A stretch of DNA of 32,736 nt from an uncultured Clostridia bacterium (lineage in GTDB: Bacteria > Bacillota > Clostridia > Oscillospirales > Ruminococcaceae). A program made the translations under genes and the position numbers. Below are positions 1 to 6,879 of the stretch, piece after piece. Under the pieces are notes generated by a model that did no database searches, was not told the DNA's origin, and worked only from the letters and a program-made list of their open reading frames with translations. How positions within the stretch are numbered: the first letter of the stretch is position 1; each line of letters starts with the position of its first letter. Location: positions 1-32,736 of the forward strand of contig CAMEKR010000008.1 in NCBI GenBank assembly GCA_945921515.1, given 5' to 3'.

Positions 1-43
1 CGGCTGAGGTTATTATACCATATGTTAAAGGATATTTCAAGAG

Positions 44-81
44 TACAAAAACAGGGAATGCCCTATCATCGCATTCCCTGT
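44..81 (-). terminator. Intrinsic terminator after recD2
   Basis: A perfect 10-bp stem (51-60 with 72-81, arm ACAGGGAATG) has an 11-nt loop and is followed on the minus strand by a short T run (complement of 47-51). It lies 8 bases past the recD2 stop, so it closes the prmA-recD2 operon. A closely related stem occurs at 32625-32645. Confidence 0.85.
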
Positions 82-88
82 ACCCTGA

Positions 89-2341
89 TTATTCTCCGCC
101 TGTCTCCTCTTCATCTCCGATATCCTTCTTGTTCATCTCAAGTTCAAGCATAGGACGGAGCAAGGTATATCTGAGCATTTTTCTGTCATTATCTACCATA
201 GCTTTTACAAGCTCTCTTGTACCTATAAGAATTATCATTTTCTTTGCACGGGTAACTCCCGTGTAAAGCAGATTGCGGTACAGCAGATTCTTTGTATATC
301 CCGTTATCGGAATGATAACGGCGTCATACTCGCTGCCCTGACTCTTGTGAATGGTAATTGCATAGGCGTGCTCCAGCTTTCTGAGCATCTCCGAGGTGTA
401 GATAGCCATTCTGCCTTCAAAATCGATGGTGACATTCTGTGAAAATCTGTCTACCGAGCGGATAATGCCGATATCTCCGTTGAAGATTCCGCTTCCTTTC
501 TCGTTGTTTCTTGTCCACAGCACGTCATAATCGTTTTTTGTCTGCATGACTTTATCGCCGATACGGAATATGACATCAAAAAACTTCAGCTCTGCCTTGT
601 TCTGAGCCGGCGGATTAAGTGCCTGCTGGAGCTGTTTGTTAAGCTCCCTTGTGCCTGCCGCACCCATCTTTGTAGGGCAAAGCACCTGTATATCATCTAT
701 CGGGGAAAAGCCGTAGGTTGACGGCAGTCTCTGCTTTGCAAGCTGTATGACAAGCGAGGGAATATCCTCTTCGTTCGGCTTGTTCATAAAGAAGAAGTCG
801 TTTTGCTTGTCGTCAAGCACAGGAAATTCGCCTTTTACTATTCTGTGAGCGTTAGTTACGATAAGGCTCTTTGCCGCCTGTCTGAAAATCTCTTTAAGCT
901 CTACAGACGGGATAAAATGCGACGCTATCAGGTCTTTCAGCACATTTCCTGCACCCACCGAGGGAAGCTGATTAGAGTCGCCTACCATAATGAACTTGGA
1001 AGACGGCTTGATAGCTCTAACAAGAGAACACATAAGCAGAGAATCGACCATTGACATTTCATCCGCTATGATAACATCCGCCGGCAGAGGATTCTTCTCG
1101 TTGCGCTTGAATTTCAGCTCATCCTTTGAGGTAAAATCTACCTCAAGAAGCCTGTGGATAGTCTTTGCAGGTTCTCCAGTAAGGTCGGACATTCGTTTTG
1201 CGGCTCTTCCCGTAGGGGCGCAAAGCAGTATCCGCTTTTTCTGTGCTTTAAGTATCTTAATAACACCGTTCAGCGTGGTGGTCTTACCTGTACCGGGGCC
1301 GCCGGTAAGGATAAATACCGAGCCCGTAAGGCAGGCATTTATTGCCGCGCGCTGAAGCGCCTCGTACTGTATGTTTTCGGAAAACTCAACTCCTCGTATC
1401 TCATCGGAGTAGTCTTTTTCGTACTGTGCGGAGGTTCTTAGCATAAAGGCGAGCTTTTTTGCAACTATTGTCTCCGAGTAATAATATTCGGGCAGATATA
1501 CAAATTCACGGTTACTTAGGGTGAGTCTTACCACCCAGTCATATCCTTCGCAGTCGTCAAGACAGCTCTCAAACTGTCTGCGTTCTATTCCGAGATAATC
1601 GCAGACAGATTCTCTCAGCTTTTCAATCGGCAGACAGGTGTGTCCCGCATTTGCATTTTCACGCAGAACATATACTATACCTGCCCGTACCCTGTCGCTG
1701 TTCTCTGCGTCAAATCCGAGATCGGCAGCCATTCGGTCAACCGAGCGAAAATCTATATCTATTCCACCTCTGCAGAGGATATACGGATTTGTCTTTATCT
1801 TTTTTATGCTCTCATGCTCAAATGCCGACCATACGCTTATTGCGTGAGAAGGGCCGAAATTGTACTCTCCGAGAAACTTAATTACCTCGTTCACGCCGGT
1901 TATCTTATGATATTCTTCGGATATGTAAAGAGCTTTATCGGAGGATATGCCCTTGATGGCGGTAAGCTGCATACAATCATTGTCGATTATATCAAGCGAT
2001 TCCGTGCCGAATGCCTTTACTATGCGCTTTGCTATTGCAGGGCCAAGTCCCTTTATAACACCGGAGCCGAGATATGCCGCAATCTCTTCTTCGGTCTGCG
2101 GCAAAGAACGCTCGCACAGCACAGCCTTGAACTGTCTTCCGTACTTAGTGCTTGTTATCCAGCCGCCCCTGAGATTCAATCTCTCTCCTTCGTTGACATC
2201 GCCCAGATTGCCTACAACGGGGATAAGCCCTTCTTCACAGCCGAGATTAAGCACGGTATATCCGTTTTCGGCATTTTTATATATAACATCCTCCACCGAG
2301 CCGCAAAGCTCAACGGAAATATCCGCTTTCTGATTATCCAA
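89..2341 (-). CDS. recD2: RecD2-type ATP-dependent DNA helicase
   Basis: This is a 750-residue superfamily 1B 5'-3' DNA helicase of the RecD2 family, which acts in replication-fork and mismatch-repair metabolism without RecBC. The N-terminal OB-like region starts near residue 10 and helix-hairpin-helix segments lie around 88-150. Walker A GGPGTGKTT is at 347-355 and Walker B IIADEMSMVD at 424-433. The C-terminal motifs AITIHKSQGSEYD and YTGVTRAKK are present, so the motor looks complete and the length is normal for RecD2. The start is a TTG at 2341: the family N-terminus begins there and the next Met is residue 123. This start overlaps the stop of the upstream small membrane gene, and AGGCGGGG just upstream can serve as ribosome binding site, so translation is probably coupled. 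It is the last gene of the prmA operon. Confidence 0.95.
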   Translation of the reverse strand: MDNQKADISVELCGSVEDVIYKNAENGYTVLNLGCEEGLIPVVGNLGDVNEGERLNLRGGWITSTKYGRQFKAVLCERSLPQTEEEIAAYLGSGVIKGLGPAIAKRIVKAFGTESLDIIDNDCMQLTAIKGISSDKALYISEEYHKITGVNEVIKFLGEYNFGPSHAISVWSAFEHESIKKIKTNPYILCRGGIDIDFRSVDRMAADLGFDAENSDRVRAGIVYVLRENANAGHTCLPIEKLRESVCDYLGIERRQFESCLDDCEGYDWVVRLTLSNREFVYLPEYYYSETIVAKKLAFMLRTSAQYEKDYSDEIRGVEFSENIQYEALQRAAINACLTGSVFILTGGPGTGKTTTLNGVIKILKAQKKRILLCAPTGRAAKRMSDLTGEPAKTIHRLLEVDFTSKDELKFKRNEKNPLPADVIIADEMSMVDSLLMCSLVRAIKPSSKFIMVGDSNQLPSVGAGNVLKDLIASHFIPSVELKEIFRQAAKSLIVTNAHRIVKGEFPVLDDKQNDFFFMNKPNEEDIPSLVIQLAKQRLPSTYGFSPIDDIQVLCPTKMGAAGTRELNKQLQQALNPPAQNKAELKFFDVIFRIGDKVMQTKNDYDVLWTRNNEKGSGIFNGDIGIIRSVDRFSQNVTIDFEGRMAIYTSEMLRKLEHAYAITIHKSQGSEYDAVIIPITGYTKNLLYRNLLYTGVTRAKKMIILIGTRELVKAMVDNDRKMLRYTLLRPMLELEMNKKDIGDEEETGGE

Positions 2342-2669
2342 TATACCGATCCCCGCCTTCAGTTGATTTTATACCTCTATAGCTTTTGCGTGCGGTTACA
2401 CGCACTCTTGTGTGATCTTTGCACAGTGCCCTGCAAAGCTTCATGAATTCTTCGTCGCAGCTAAGCTTCTTCGACACAACTATAACAACATCTCCCCTTG
2501 TGCCCGAAAGTGCGTTTCTCACAAGGCCTTCGACATCGTCACAGCTATGCGGGCGCACAAATACGGGAGGTATTCTCGCATTGCCGATACCCGAAAGAAG
2601 CATCACCGCATTTACCGCTCCCATTACGCCCAGAAAAATAAAAGTAAATATACATATGTATGCGCCCAT
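2334..2669 (-). CDS. Small membrane-anchored hypothetical protein
   Basis: I do not recognise this 111-residue protein. One hydrophobic segment lies at about residues 4-24 (ICIFTFIFLGVMGAVNAVML). A soluble tail follows, with a VVIVVSK strand, several cysteines and a basic C-terminus (RVRVTARKSYRGIK). It is probably anchored to the membrane with a short cytoplasmic domain. An open frame extends upstream to 2768, into prmA. I chose the ATG at 2669 because AAAGGAG sits 8 bases before it and because the hydrophobic segment then starts at the N-terminus. The gene lies between prmA and recD2 (62-nt gap upstream, 8-nt overlap downstream), so it is co-transcribed with them. No function can be assigned. 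Confidence 0.7.
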   Translation of the reverse strand: MGAYICIFTFIFLGVMGAVNAVMLLSGIGNARIPPVFVRPHSCDDVEGLVRNALSGTRGDVVIVVSKKLSCDEEFMKLCRALCKDHTRVRVTARKSYRGIKSTEGGDRYIG

Positions 2670-2731
2670 CCGACATACTCCTTTCATAAGGTTTACATCA
2701 GTATATGGCTGAGCGCAGTTATTCGTGAATA

Positions 2732-3706
2732 TCAGTCCGTATTGCAGGTGCAGAGGATTGCGTTCCAACCCTCTTTTTCCGAGATGCCGTCAACACGGAT
2801 ACCGTTTTCTTTAAGCGCTGATAACACTTCGTCAAGCCGTTCGGTGATTATTCCCGAAACGATAAGTCTGCCCTGCTTTTTCAAAAATCCGCTGAAATAC
2901 GGCGACATTGATATTATTACATCCGCTACGATATTTGCCGTTATGATATCAAAGCCTGTTCCTATTTTTCCGCGTAACTCTTCATCGTCGCTGATATTTC
3001 CGACAAAGGCGCTGACAGTATCGCCCGAAAAGCCGTTCTTTTCGGTATTCTCAAGCGCAGTACGCACGGAGTTTTCAAATATATCCACCATAACCGCCTG
3101 CTTTGCGCCGAGCAATAGTCCGGCTATGGAGAGTATGCCGCTTCCCGTACCTAAATCAAGCATTCTGTCGCCGTCGTGGATCTGCTTTTCCAGAAGCTCC
3201 ATTACAAGACGGGTAGTGTGATGCTGTCCCGTGCCGAAAGACGACGCCGGATCTATCTCCAGTATCTTTCTGCCTTTTGTGTCGCTTACTTCTTCCCAGC
3301 TGGGCTTAACTATCAGCTTATTGCCTATCGTAAACGGCTTGTAGTACTGCTTCCAGTTGTTTGCCCAGTCCTCTTCACGCACGCAGTCTATCTCTACATC
3401 AAGACTGCCGTAAAATCCGTCACGGTCGTTTTCTTTAAGCTCGTCGAGCGTTCCTTTGAGCGCCGACAGCATTTCCGCACCCTGCTCATTATCCTGCACA
3501 TAACAGGTGATATGAGGCTTTACCGTCTTAAGTCCCATAAGGCTGTCATCGACATAGTCCCAGTTATATTCCTTGTTTTCGAGAAATTCTTCAAAGTCGG
3601 CAGGATCGTGAATAATAAAACCGTTAAAGCCAAGCTCGGAAAGACGCATTGTTAATATCTGTACAGCTTCGCTCTCGGTATAAATATCTACTTGCTTGAA
3701 TTGCAT
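2732..3706 (-). CDS. prmA: Ribosomal protein L11 methyltransferase PrmA
   Basis: This 324-residue SAM-dependent methyltransferase trimethylates ribosomal protein L11 at lysines and the N-terminus. The N-terminal half is the L11-binding domain, including the family motif EEDWANNWKQYYKPF. The catalytic domain carries DPASSFGTGQHHTT and the SAM-binding motif MLDLGTGSGILSIAG, followed by an ANIVADVI segment that matches the NPPY-like catalytic region of PrmA. I chose the ATG at 3706 because GAGAGG lies 8 bases upstream; the in-frame ATG at 3721 overlaps that site. In many Firmicutes prmA lies near dnaJ and rsmE; here it heads an operon with a small membrane protein and recD2, divergent from hsp20. 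Confidence 0.96.
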   Translation of the reverse strand: MQFKQVDIYTESEAVQILTMRLSELGFNGFIIHDPADFEEFLENKEYNWDYVDDSLMGLKTVKPHITCYVQDNEQGAEMLSALKGTLDELKENDRDGFYGSLDVEIDCVREEDWANNWKQYYKPFTIGNKLIVKPSWEEVSDTKGRKILEIDPASSFGTGQHHTTRLVMELLEKQIHDGDRMLDLGTGSGILSIAGLLLGAKQAVMVDIFENSVRTALENTEKNGFSGDTVSAFVGNISDDEELRGKIGTGFDIITANIVADVIISMSPYFSGFLKKQGRLIVSGIITERLDEVLSALKENGIRVDGISEKEGWNAILCTCNTD

Positions 3707-3763
3707 AACGCTACCTCTCATTTATTACAGTTCCGTTTTAAAGCGAACATTTTTCTATTATAT

Positions 3764-3792
3764 ATTATCCTACATTTATTATGAAAAAGCAA
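3764..3792 (-). promoter_or_regulatory. Sigma-A promoter of the prmA operon
   Basis: On the minus strand, TTGCTT (3787-3792) is separated by 17 bp from GATAAT (3764-3769). It lies 58 bp before the chosen prmA start. Confidence 0.65.
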
Positions 3793-3868
3793 GTGAAAAA
3801 TTAAATAAACCCGATTTTTCGCCCTTAAATGTCAAAATTGTCATAGTTTTAAGAAGATTTTGTGAAAT

Positions 3869-3895
3869 TTAGCACTCTCCTATTGACAGTGCTAA
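3869..3895 (+). promoter_or_regulatory. CIRCE operator (HrcA site) of hsp20
   Basis: The sequence is TTAGCACTC, nine bases, CAGTGCTAA. The CIRCE consensus is TTAGCACTC-N9-GAGTGCTAA, so 17 of 18 conserved positions match; the first base of the right arm is C instead of G. The site contains the -35 box and ends 9 bp before the -10 box, so HrcA binding would block RNA polymerase directly. Confidence 0.9.
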
Positions 3896-3910
3896 AAACC
3901 GTGCTATAAT
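3883..3910 (+). promoter_or_regulatory. Sigma-A promoter of hsp20
   Basis: TTGACA (3883-3888), 16 bp, then TATAAT (3905-3910): both boxes match the consensus exactly. The -35 box lies inside the CIRCE element. Confidence 0.88.
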
Positions 3911-4017
3911 GTAGTTGTACAAAGAAAGAGGAACCACCTCAGGAAAGTACAAGGTAGCAAATGTTCGGCACTGCGTTTATCACAGCACCGCATATTGTAT
4001 GAATGGAGGAATGACTT

Positions 4018-4461
4018 ATGTTACCTGCAATTTTCAATGAAAACTTATTTGACGACTTTTTTGACGACAGATTTATGATGCCGTCCATATTCGGCAAGAA
4101 CGATCCGCTTTACGGCAAAAACGCAAAGAACGTAATGAAAACCGATGTTCGTGAAACGGAAAACACCTACGAGCTTGATATAGACCTCCCCGGATTCAAA
4201 AAAGAGAATGTATCGCTTAAGCTCGATGACGGTTATCTGACAATTGGCGCTGCAAAGAGCCTTGAGAAAGACAGCGGAAACGACAAAGACGGCAAGTACA
4301 TCAGGCGTGAGCGTTACGAAGGACAATGCAGCAGAAGCTTCTTTGTCGGAAAAGGCGTTCAGGCAAAGGACATATCCGCTAAATTTGAGGACGGCATTCT
4401 TAAGGTATCCGTACCTAAGACGGCACAGCCCGAAGCGAACAATTATATTGCCATTGAATAA
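4018..4461 (+). CDS. hsp20: Hsp20/alpha-crystallin small heat-shock protein
   Basis: This 147-residue small heat-shock chaperone would hold unfolding proteins in the cytoplasm without ATP. The N-terminal arm (residues 1-38) is rich in Phe and Asp. The alpha-crystallin domain runs from about 39 to 138, with the family signatures TYELDIDLPGFKKENV and FEDGILKVSVPK. The C-terminus YIAIE supplies an I-x-I-type motif used in oligomer assembly. GGAGG about 10 bases upstream fixes the ATG. It is transcribed alone from a consensus promoter overlapped by CIRCE and is closed by its own terminator. This predicts control by HrcA, as for groESL and dnaK, whereas many small heat-shock genes use other regulators. 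Confidence 0.97.
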   Translation: MLPAIFNENLFDDFFDDRFMMPSIFGKNDPLYGKNAKNVMKTDVRETENTYELDIDLPGFKKENVSLKLDDGYLTIGAAKSLEKDSGNDKDGKYIRRERYEGQCSRSFFVGKGVQAKDISAKFEDGILKVSVPKTAQPEANNYIAIE

Positions 4462-4493
4462 GCGATAAGGACAATGTCGTAACCGAATAGTGA

Positions 4494-4534
4494 AAACGAC
4501 GGCAGAGAATTAACAGCTCTGCCGCCGTTTTTTA
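4494..4534 (+). terminator. Terminator after hsp20
   Basis: GGCAGAG (4501-4507) pairs with CTCTGCC (4517-4523). The stem extends outward with one mismatch to AACG/CGTT and is followed by six T. The A run on the other side gives T on the minus strand, so it may also stop the convergent gene at 4537. Confidence 0.85.
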
Positions 4535-4536
4535 TT

Positions 4537-5019
4537 CTATCCTTTAATGTACGGTGCAACTAATTGCTTGATTTCTTTGATCGTTTTATTTCGGGATAGA
4601 GTGTCGGAGTTGGAAATAGAAGTATATCCGTATAATAAATCAATCATACCTTTCAATAAATCTTCATTGGACATTTCTTGTGGTATAGATGAAACACAGT
4701 TTTCTTGAGATAGCATTTTTATGCTGAATAGGGTCTTGTTATATAGTAAACTTTCAAAAACATCCAAATGGTATGTTGTTAAGTATCTCGTCAAAGCACT
4801 TATGCTGCGGGATGGGTTGGATAATTGGTTCTTAGAAGTCAGTTTCAATATTAAATCATTCTCACCAAATTGTTCTATTTGAAAACTCTTTTTGTCTCGT
4901 TTAAATGAGATTCCGTCGTTAATGTCATTTATAGCGTTTAAAATCAAATCTTTACATTCATTAAGTTTCAGAGTTATCCTTTTTTTTGCAAATGACAATG
5001 TAAAAATATAGATATACAT
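4537..5019 (-). CDS. AT-rich orphan hypothetical protein
   Basis: I do not recognise this 160-residue protein. It starts with a short hydrophobic stretch (MYIYIFTLSFAKKR), which is too short and too basic to be a clear signal peptide. It then has alternating polar and hydrophobic segments, and a basic-rich end (SRNKTIKEIKQLV). Only two cysteines are present. AGGAG lies 7 bases before the ATG, and an excellent promoter precedes it, so the gene looks expressed. Codon use is clearly more AT-rich than in the flanking genes (many AAA, ATA, TTA and AAT codons), which suggests acquired DNA. It is a single-gene unit converging on hsp20. A role in a mobile or defence context is possible but nothing in the sequence shows it. 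Confidence 0.7.
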   Translation of the reverse strand: MYIYIFTLSFAKKRITLKLNECKDLILNAINDINDGISFKRDKKSFQIEQFGENDLILKLTSKNQLSNPSRSISALTRYLTTYHLDVFESLLYNKTLFSIKMLSQENCVSSIPQEMSNEDLLKGMIDLLYGYTSISNSDTLSRNKTIKEIKQLVAPYIKG

Positions 5020-5045
5020 CGGTGTTCTCCTAATGTTTTTTCTAT

Positions 5046-5074
5046 ATTATACATCAGTTTCAGTAGGAAATCAA
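5046..5074 (-). promoter_or_regulatory. Sigma-A promoter of the orphan gene
   Basis: On the minus strand, TTGATT (5069-5074), 17 bp, TATAAT (5046-5051). It starts transcription about 20 bases before the start codon at 5019. Confidence 0.75.
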
Positions 5075-5106
5075 GATAATTTTTATTTATTTTTTTGCTA
5101 ACCCCC

Positions 5107-5135
5107 TTGACAAATCGTCCAGCCTATGATAAACT
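5107..5135 (+). promoter_or_regulatory. Likely promoter of the 66-codon ORF
   Basis: A consensus TTGACA (5107-5112) is followed after 17 bp by TAAACT (5130-5135), a 4 of 6 match to the -10 box. TATGAT nearby would give a spacer that is too short. It diverges from the orphan-gene promoter. Confidence 0.5.
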
Positions 5136-5184
5136 AAGTAAAAGTTGTCATATAACTTTAATTTATTTGAAAGGAGTGAGACCG

Positions 5185-5385
5185 ATGTATATAACTAAGC
5201 TATGCGCTCAGCTGTTTCCCAACGGCGGTGAAGCATATACCTACGGCTACCTGAGGGACTACCTTGAGAGTGCCTTCGGGCTCTCCGCGCGGCAGGTTGC
5301 CGGAGTCATAGGCGCAGGAGTAAGGTATGGGTTTATATACTTAGCTAATCGTAATAAAGATAACGAAAGTATTTTTGTACGCTAA
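5185..5385 (+). CDS. 66-residue hypothetical protein
   Basis: I do not recognise this protein. An in-frame ATG exists at 5095, but the ATG at 5185 has a perfect AAAGGAG 8 bases upstream and lies 50 bases after a promoter, so I take it as the start. The middle part (YGYLRDYLESAFGLSARQVAGVIGAGVRYGF) could form two or three short helices with a turn, as in small winged-helix DNA-binding proteins; that is only a guess. The C-terminus is polar. The gene is followed after 15 bases by a strongly foldable 128-nt segment on the same transcript. It might encode a small regulator or simply travel with that RNA. Confidence 0.6.
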   Translation: MYITKLCAQLFPNGGEAYTYGYLRDYLESAFGLSARQVAGVIGAGVRYGFIYLANRNKDNESIFVR

Positions 5386-5400
5386 GTTAGCTAAAGCTCC

Positions 5401-5528
5401 AAAACGGCAGACCGAAAGGGTGTACCTTTGGCAACTCCGCCTCGCCGGAACTTCATCTTTGCAACAGATGATTTGCTCGGCGGGGCGAAAGCTGCTTTAT
5501 GGGAAACACACTAAAGGCCTGCCGTTTT
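5401..5528 (+). ncRNA. Candidate structured RNA (three-way junction)
   Basis: The ends pair perfectly over 10 bp (AAAACGGCAG 5401-5410 with CTGCCGTTTT 5519-5528). Inside are a hairpin CC(G)AAAGG/CCTTTGG (5412-5431) and a 10-bp stem with one G-T pair (5438-5447 with 5478-5487). That stem carries an inner 6-bp hairpin (TCATCT 5453-5458 with AGATGA 5466-5471). The result is a closed multi-branch fold. No known riboswitch, ribozyme or housekeeping RNA motif was recognised. The strand is uncertain because the complement folds as well. The short T run after the closing arm is weak as a terminator. A small inverted-repeat mobile element is an alternative, but no target-site duplication is visible. 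Confidence 0.45.
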
Positions 5529-5549
5529 CACTTAATATCTCGCTTGGAA

Positions 5550-6722
5550 TTAATCGAGCAATTTTTTATATGTAATATCTATCAGAAACGCCCCAAGCGG
5601 CGCTGTAATGATTATCGACAGCACAGCCACAGTAAGCACCGTATTTCCGCAGGCAAGCCCCAGTGCCATCGGTACTCCGCCTATAGCCGCCTGAACGGTC
5701 GCTTTAGGCAGATAGGCGATACAGCAGAACAGCCGTTGTTTTACCGGCAGCTTTGTTTTTACAAAGCACAGCAGGACTCCAAGCGCCCTGAAAATCAGCA
5801 CGGCGAATATCAGTATTACCGCCACAGCACCGGCATTTGCCGCATAGCTTATATCAACAGCCGCACCGACAAGCACAAAAAGCATTATCTCAGCCGCCAC
5901 CCATATTTTGCCGAGCTTGCCCGACAGCCTTTGCGACGCCTCCGGGCGCACTTTTTTTATGGTGATTCCGCTGACAGTAACAGCCACCAGCGACGAGAAC
6001 GGCACTATAATGCCGAAGCCGTCCTCCGCCGCACACAAAAGGAAGGATATGCTGACAAGTATCAGCAGTTTTGCGGTATCCCGTATATGAATGAGCTTCA
6101 TCAGCTTACCGAGCAGATATCCGATAATTACACCAGCCGACGCGCCGAGAATTATCGATAGCGGTATCCTTGCCAAATCAAGCGCATTGAAACTACCGCT
6201 TTGTGCAAGTCCAGAAAAAACAGAAAACATCACTATGACAAACACATCGTCAAGCGACGCTCCTGCAAGGATAAGCTGAGGAATACTGTTTGTCCGTCCT
6301 CTGCCCTCCTCCATAAGCTTCAGCATTTTCGGCACTATCACCGCAGGCGAGACTGCCGCAATAACCGAGCCGAGAAGAAGTGCTTCGGTATATGAAACAC
6401 CGAGCAGAAGCGGAGCAAGCAATGCTGTTGCAAGCATCTCGGTACACGCAGGGACAAAGCACATCAGGACAGCCGGTCTGCCGACACGCTTTAAATCCGC
6501 TAAATTCAGCGATAAGCCTGCACGCATAAGAATAATTACAAGGGCGATTTTTCTCAACTGTGCCGATATATCAAGCACCGAGCCGTCGATAAGTCCCAAA
6601 GCGTGAGGACCAATGGCTATACCTACAGCAAGCATACCGATAAGGGCGGGAAGATGAAGCTTTTTGCAAAGCTCGCCTGCAAGAAAGCCGAGCAGAAAAA
6701 TGAGTGCGAGTGATAATAACAT
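5550..6722 (-). CDS. Cation/proton antiporter behind fluoride riboswitch
   Basis: This 390-residue membrane protein belongs to the monovalent cation/proton antiporter superfamily (Na_H_Exchanger fold). It has about 12 hydrophobic segments from residue 2 to the C-terminus. The segment GASLDDVFVIVMF, near residue 156, carries adjacent aspartates such as those used for ion coupling in electrogenic family members. No C-terminal regulatory domain is present. The frame opens at a TTG at 6743, but the ATG at 6722 has AAGGAG 7 bases upstream and starts directly in the first membrane helix, so I use it. The leader carries a fluoride-type riboswitch with a terminator, so expression should rise with fluoride. 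The transported ions cannot be read from sequence; Na+ or K+ against H+ is the family norm. Confidence 0.85.
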   Translation of the reverse strand: MLLSLALIFLLGFLAGELCKKLHLPALIGMLAVGIAIGPHALGLIDGSVLDISAQLRKIALVIILMRAGLSLNLADLKRVGRPAVLMCFVPACTEMLATALLAPLLLGVSYTEALLLGSVIAAVSPAVIVPKMLKLMEEGRGRTNSIPQLILAGASLDDVFVIVMFSVFSGLAQSGSFNALDLARIPLSIILGASAGVIIGYLLGKLMKLIHIRDTAKLLILVSISFLLCAAEDGFGIIVPFSSLVAVTVSGITIKKVRPEASQRLSGKLGKIWVAAEIMLFVLVGAAVDISYAANAGAVAVILIFAVLIFRALGVLLCFVKTKLPVKQRLFCCIAYLPKATVQAAIGGVPMALGLACGNTVLTVAVLSIIITAPLGAFLIDITYKKLLD

Positions 6723-6741
6723 AAAATTTCTCCTTATATGC

Positions 6742-6782
6742 AAAAAAGCCGACAGCTACTGCGTAAACGCAGAAGCCATCAG
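6742..6782 (-). terminator. Riboswitch expression-platform terminator
   Basis: On the minus strand, GGCTGATGGCTTCTGCG pairs imperfectly with CGCAGTAGCTGTCGGCT across a TTTA loop, then six T follow. The 5' arm includes the conserved CUGAUGGC of the aptamer, so aptamer folding and terminator formation exclude each other. This predicts that ligand binding switches the gene on. Confidence 0.8.
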
Positions 6783-6840
6783 CCTTGAATCGAGAGTTCA
6801 GGCGGTTCGGGCAAACGCCCCGGGAGAGCCTCATTCCCAT
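6768..6840 (-). promoter_or_regulatory. Fluoride riboswitch aptamer (crcB motif)
   Basis: The RNA reads GGGA-AUGAGGC-(UC)-UCCC, an extra GGGC-GUUU-GCCC hairpin, AACCGCCUGAA, a loop, UUCAAGGC, then UGAUGGCUUC. This matches the known fluoride aptamer in P1 with an AUGAGGC loop, P3, and the conserved CUGAUGGC. The loop GAGGC can pair with GCUUC to form the typical pseudoknot. The predicted transcription start falls at its first base. The match is to a remembered consensus, not a covariance-model hit. Confidence 0.85.
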
Positions 6841-6846
6841 ATATTA

Positions 6847-6875
6847 ATAATATCACAAAAAAGCAATAAATGCAA
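6847..6875 (-). promoter_or_regulatory. Promoter of the riboswitch leader
   Basis: On the minus strand, TTGCAT (6870-6875), 17 bp, TATTAT (6847-6852). It starts transcription near 6840, exactly at the aptamer, and lies just after the yicC stop codon. Confidence 0.75.
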
Positions 6876-6879
6876 GCGT

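Larger units (their letters stand above)
3707..4017. other. Divergent intergenic region prmA / hsp20
   Basis: This 311-bp gap holds back-to-back promoters: prmA leftward (3764-3792) and hsp20 rightward (3883-3910) with a CIRCE operator. The stretch between them is AT-rich with no ORF. The hsp20 leader is about 100 nt long. I saw no clear RNA thermometer hairpin masking its ribosome binding site. Confidence 0.7.

Noticed and set aside
1640-2446. 268-codon plus-strand frame
   Set aside because: It lies antisense inside recD2, has no ribosome binding site and is rich in Cys and Tyr, as shadow frames in this DNA are.
3911-4017. RNA thermometer in the hsp20 leader
   Set aside because: The leader has only weak complementarity to the GGAGG site; CIRCE already explains heat control.
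5125-5130. TATGAT as -10 box for the 66-codon ORF
   Set aside because: It lies only 12 bp from TTGACA, too close for sigma-A; TAAACT at 17 bp is preferred.
5499-6161. 220-codon plus-strand frame
   Set aside because: It runs through the structured segment and antisense to the antiporter; its composition (Arg, His, Gln and Tyr rich) is not protein-like.
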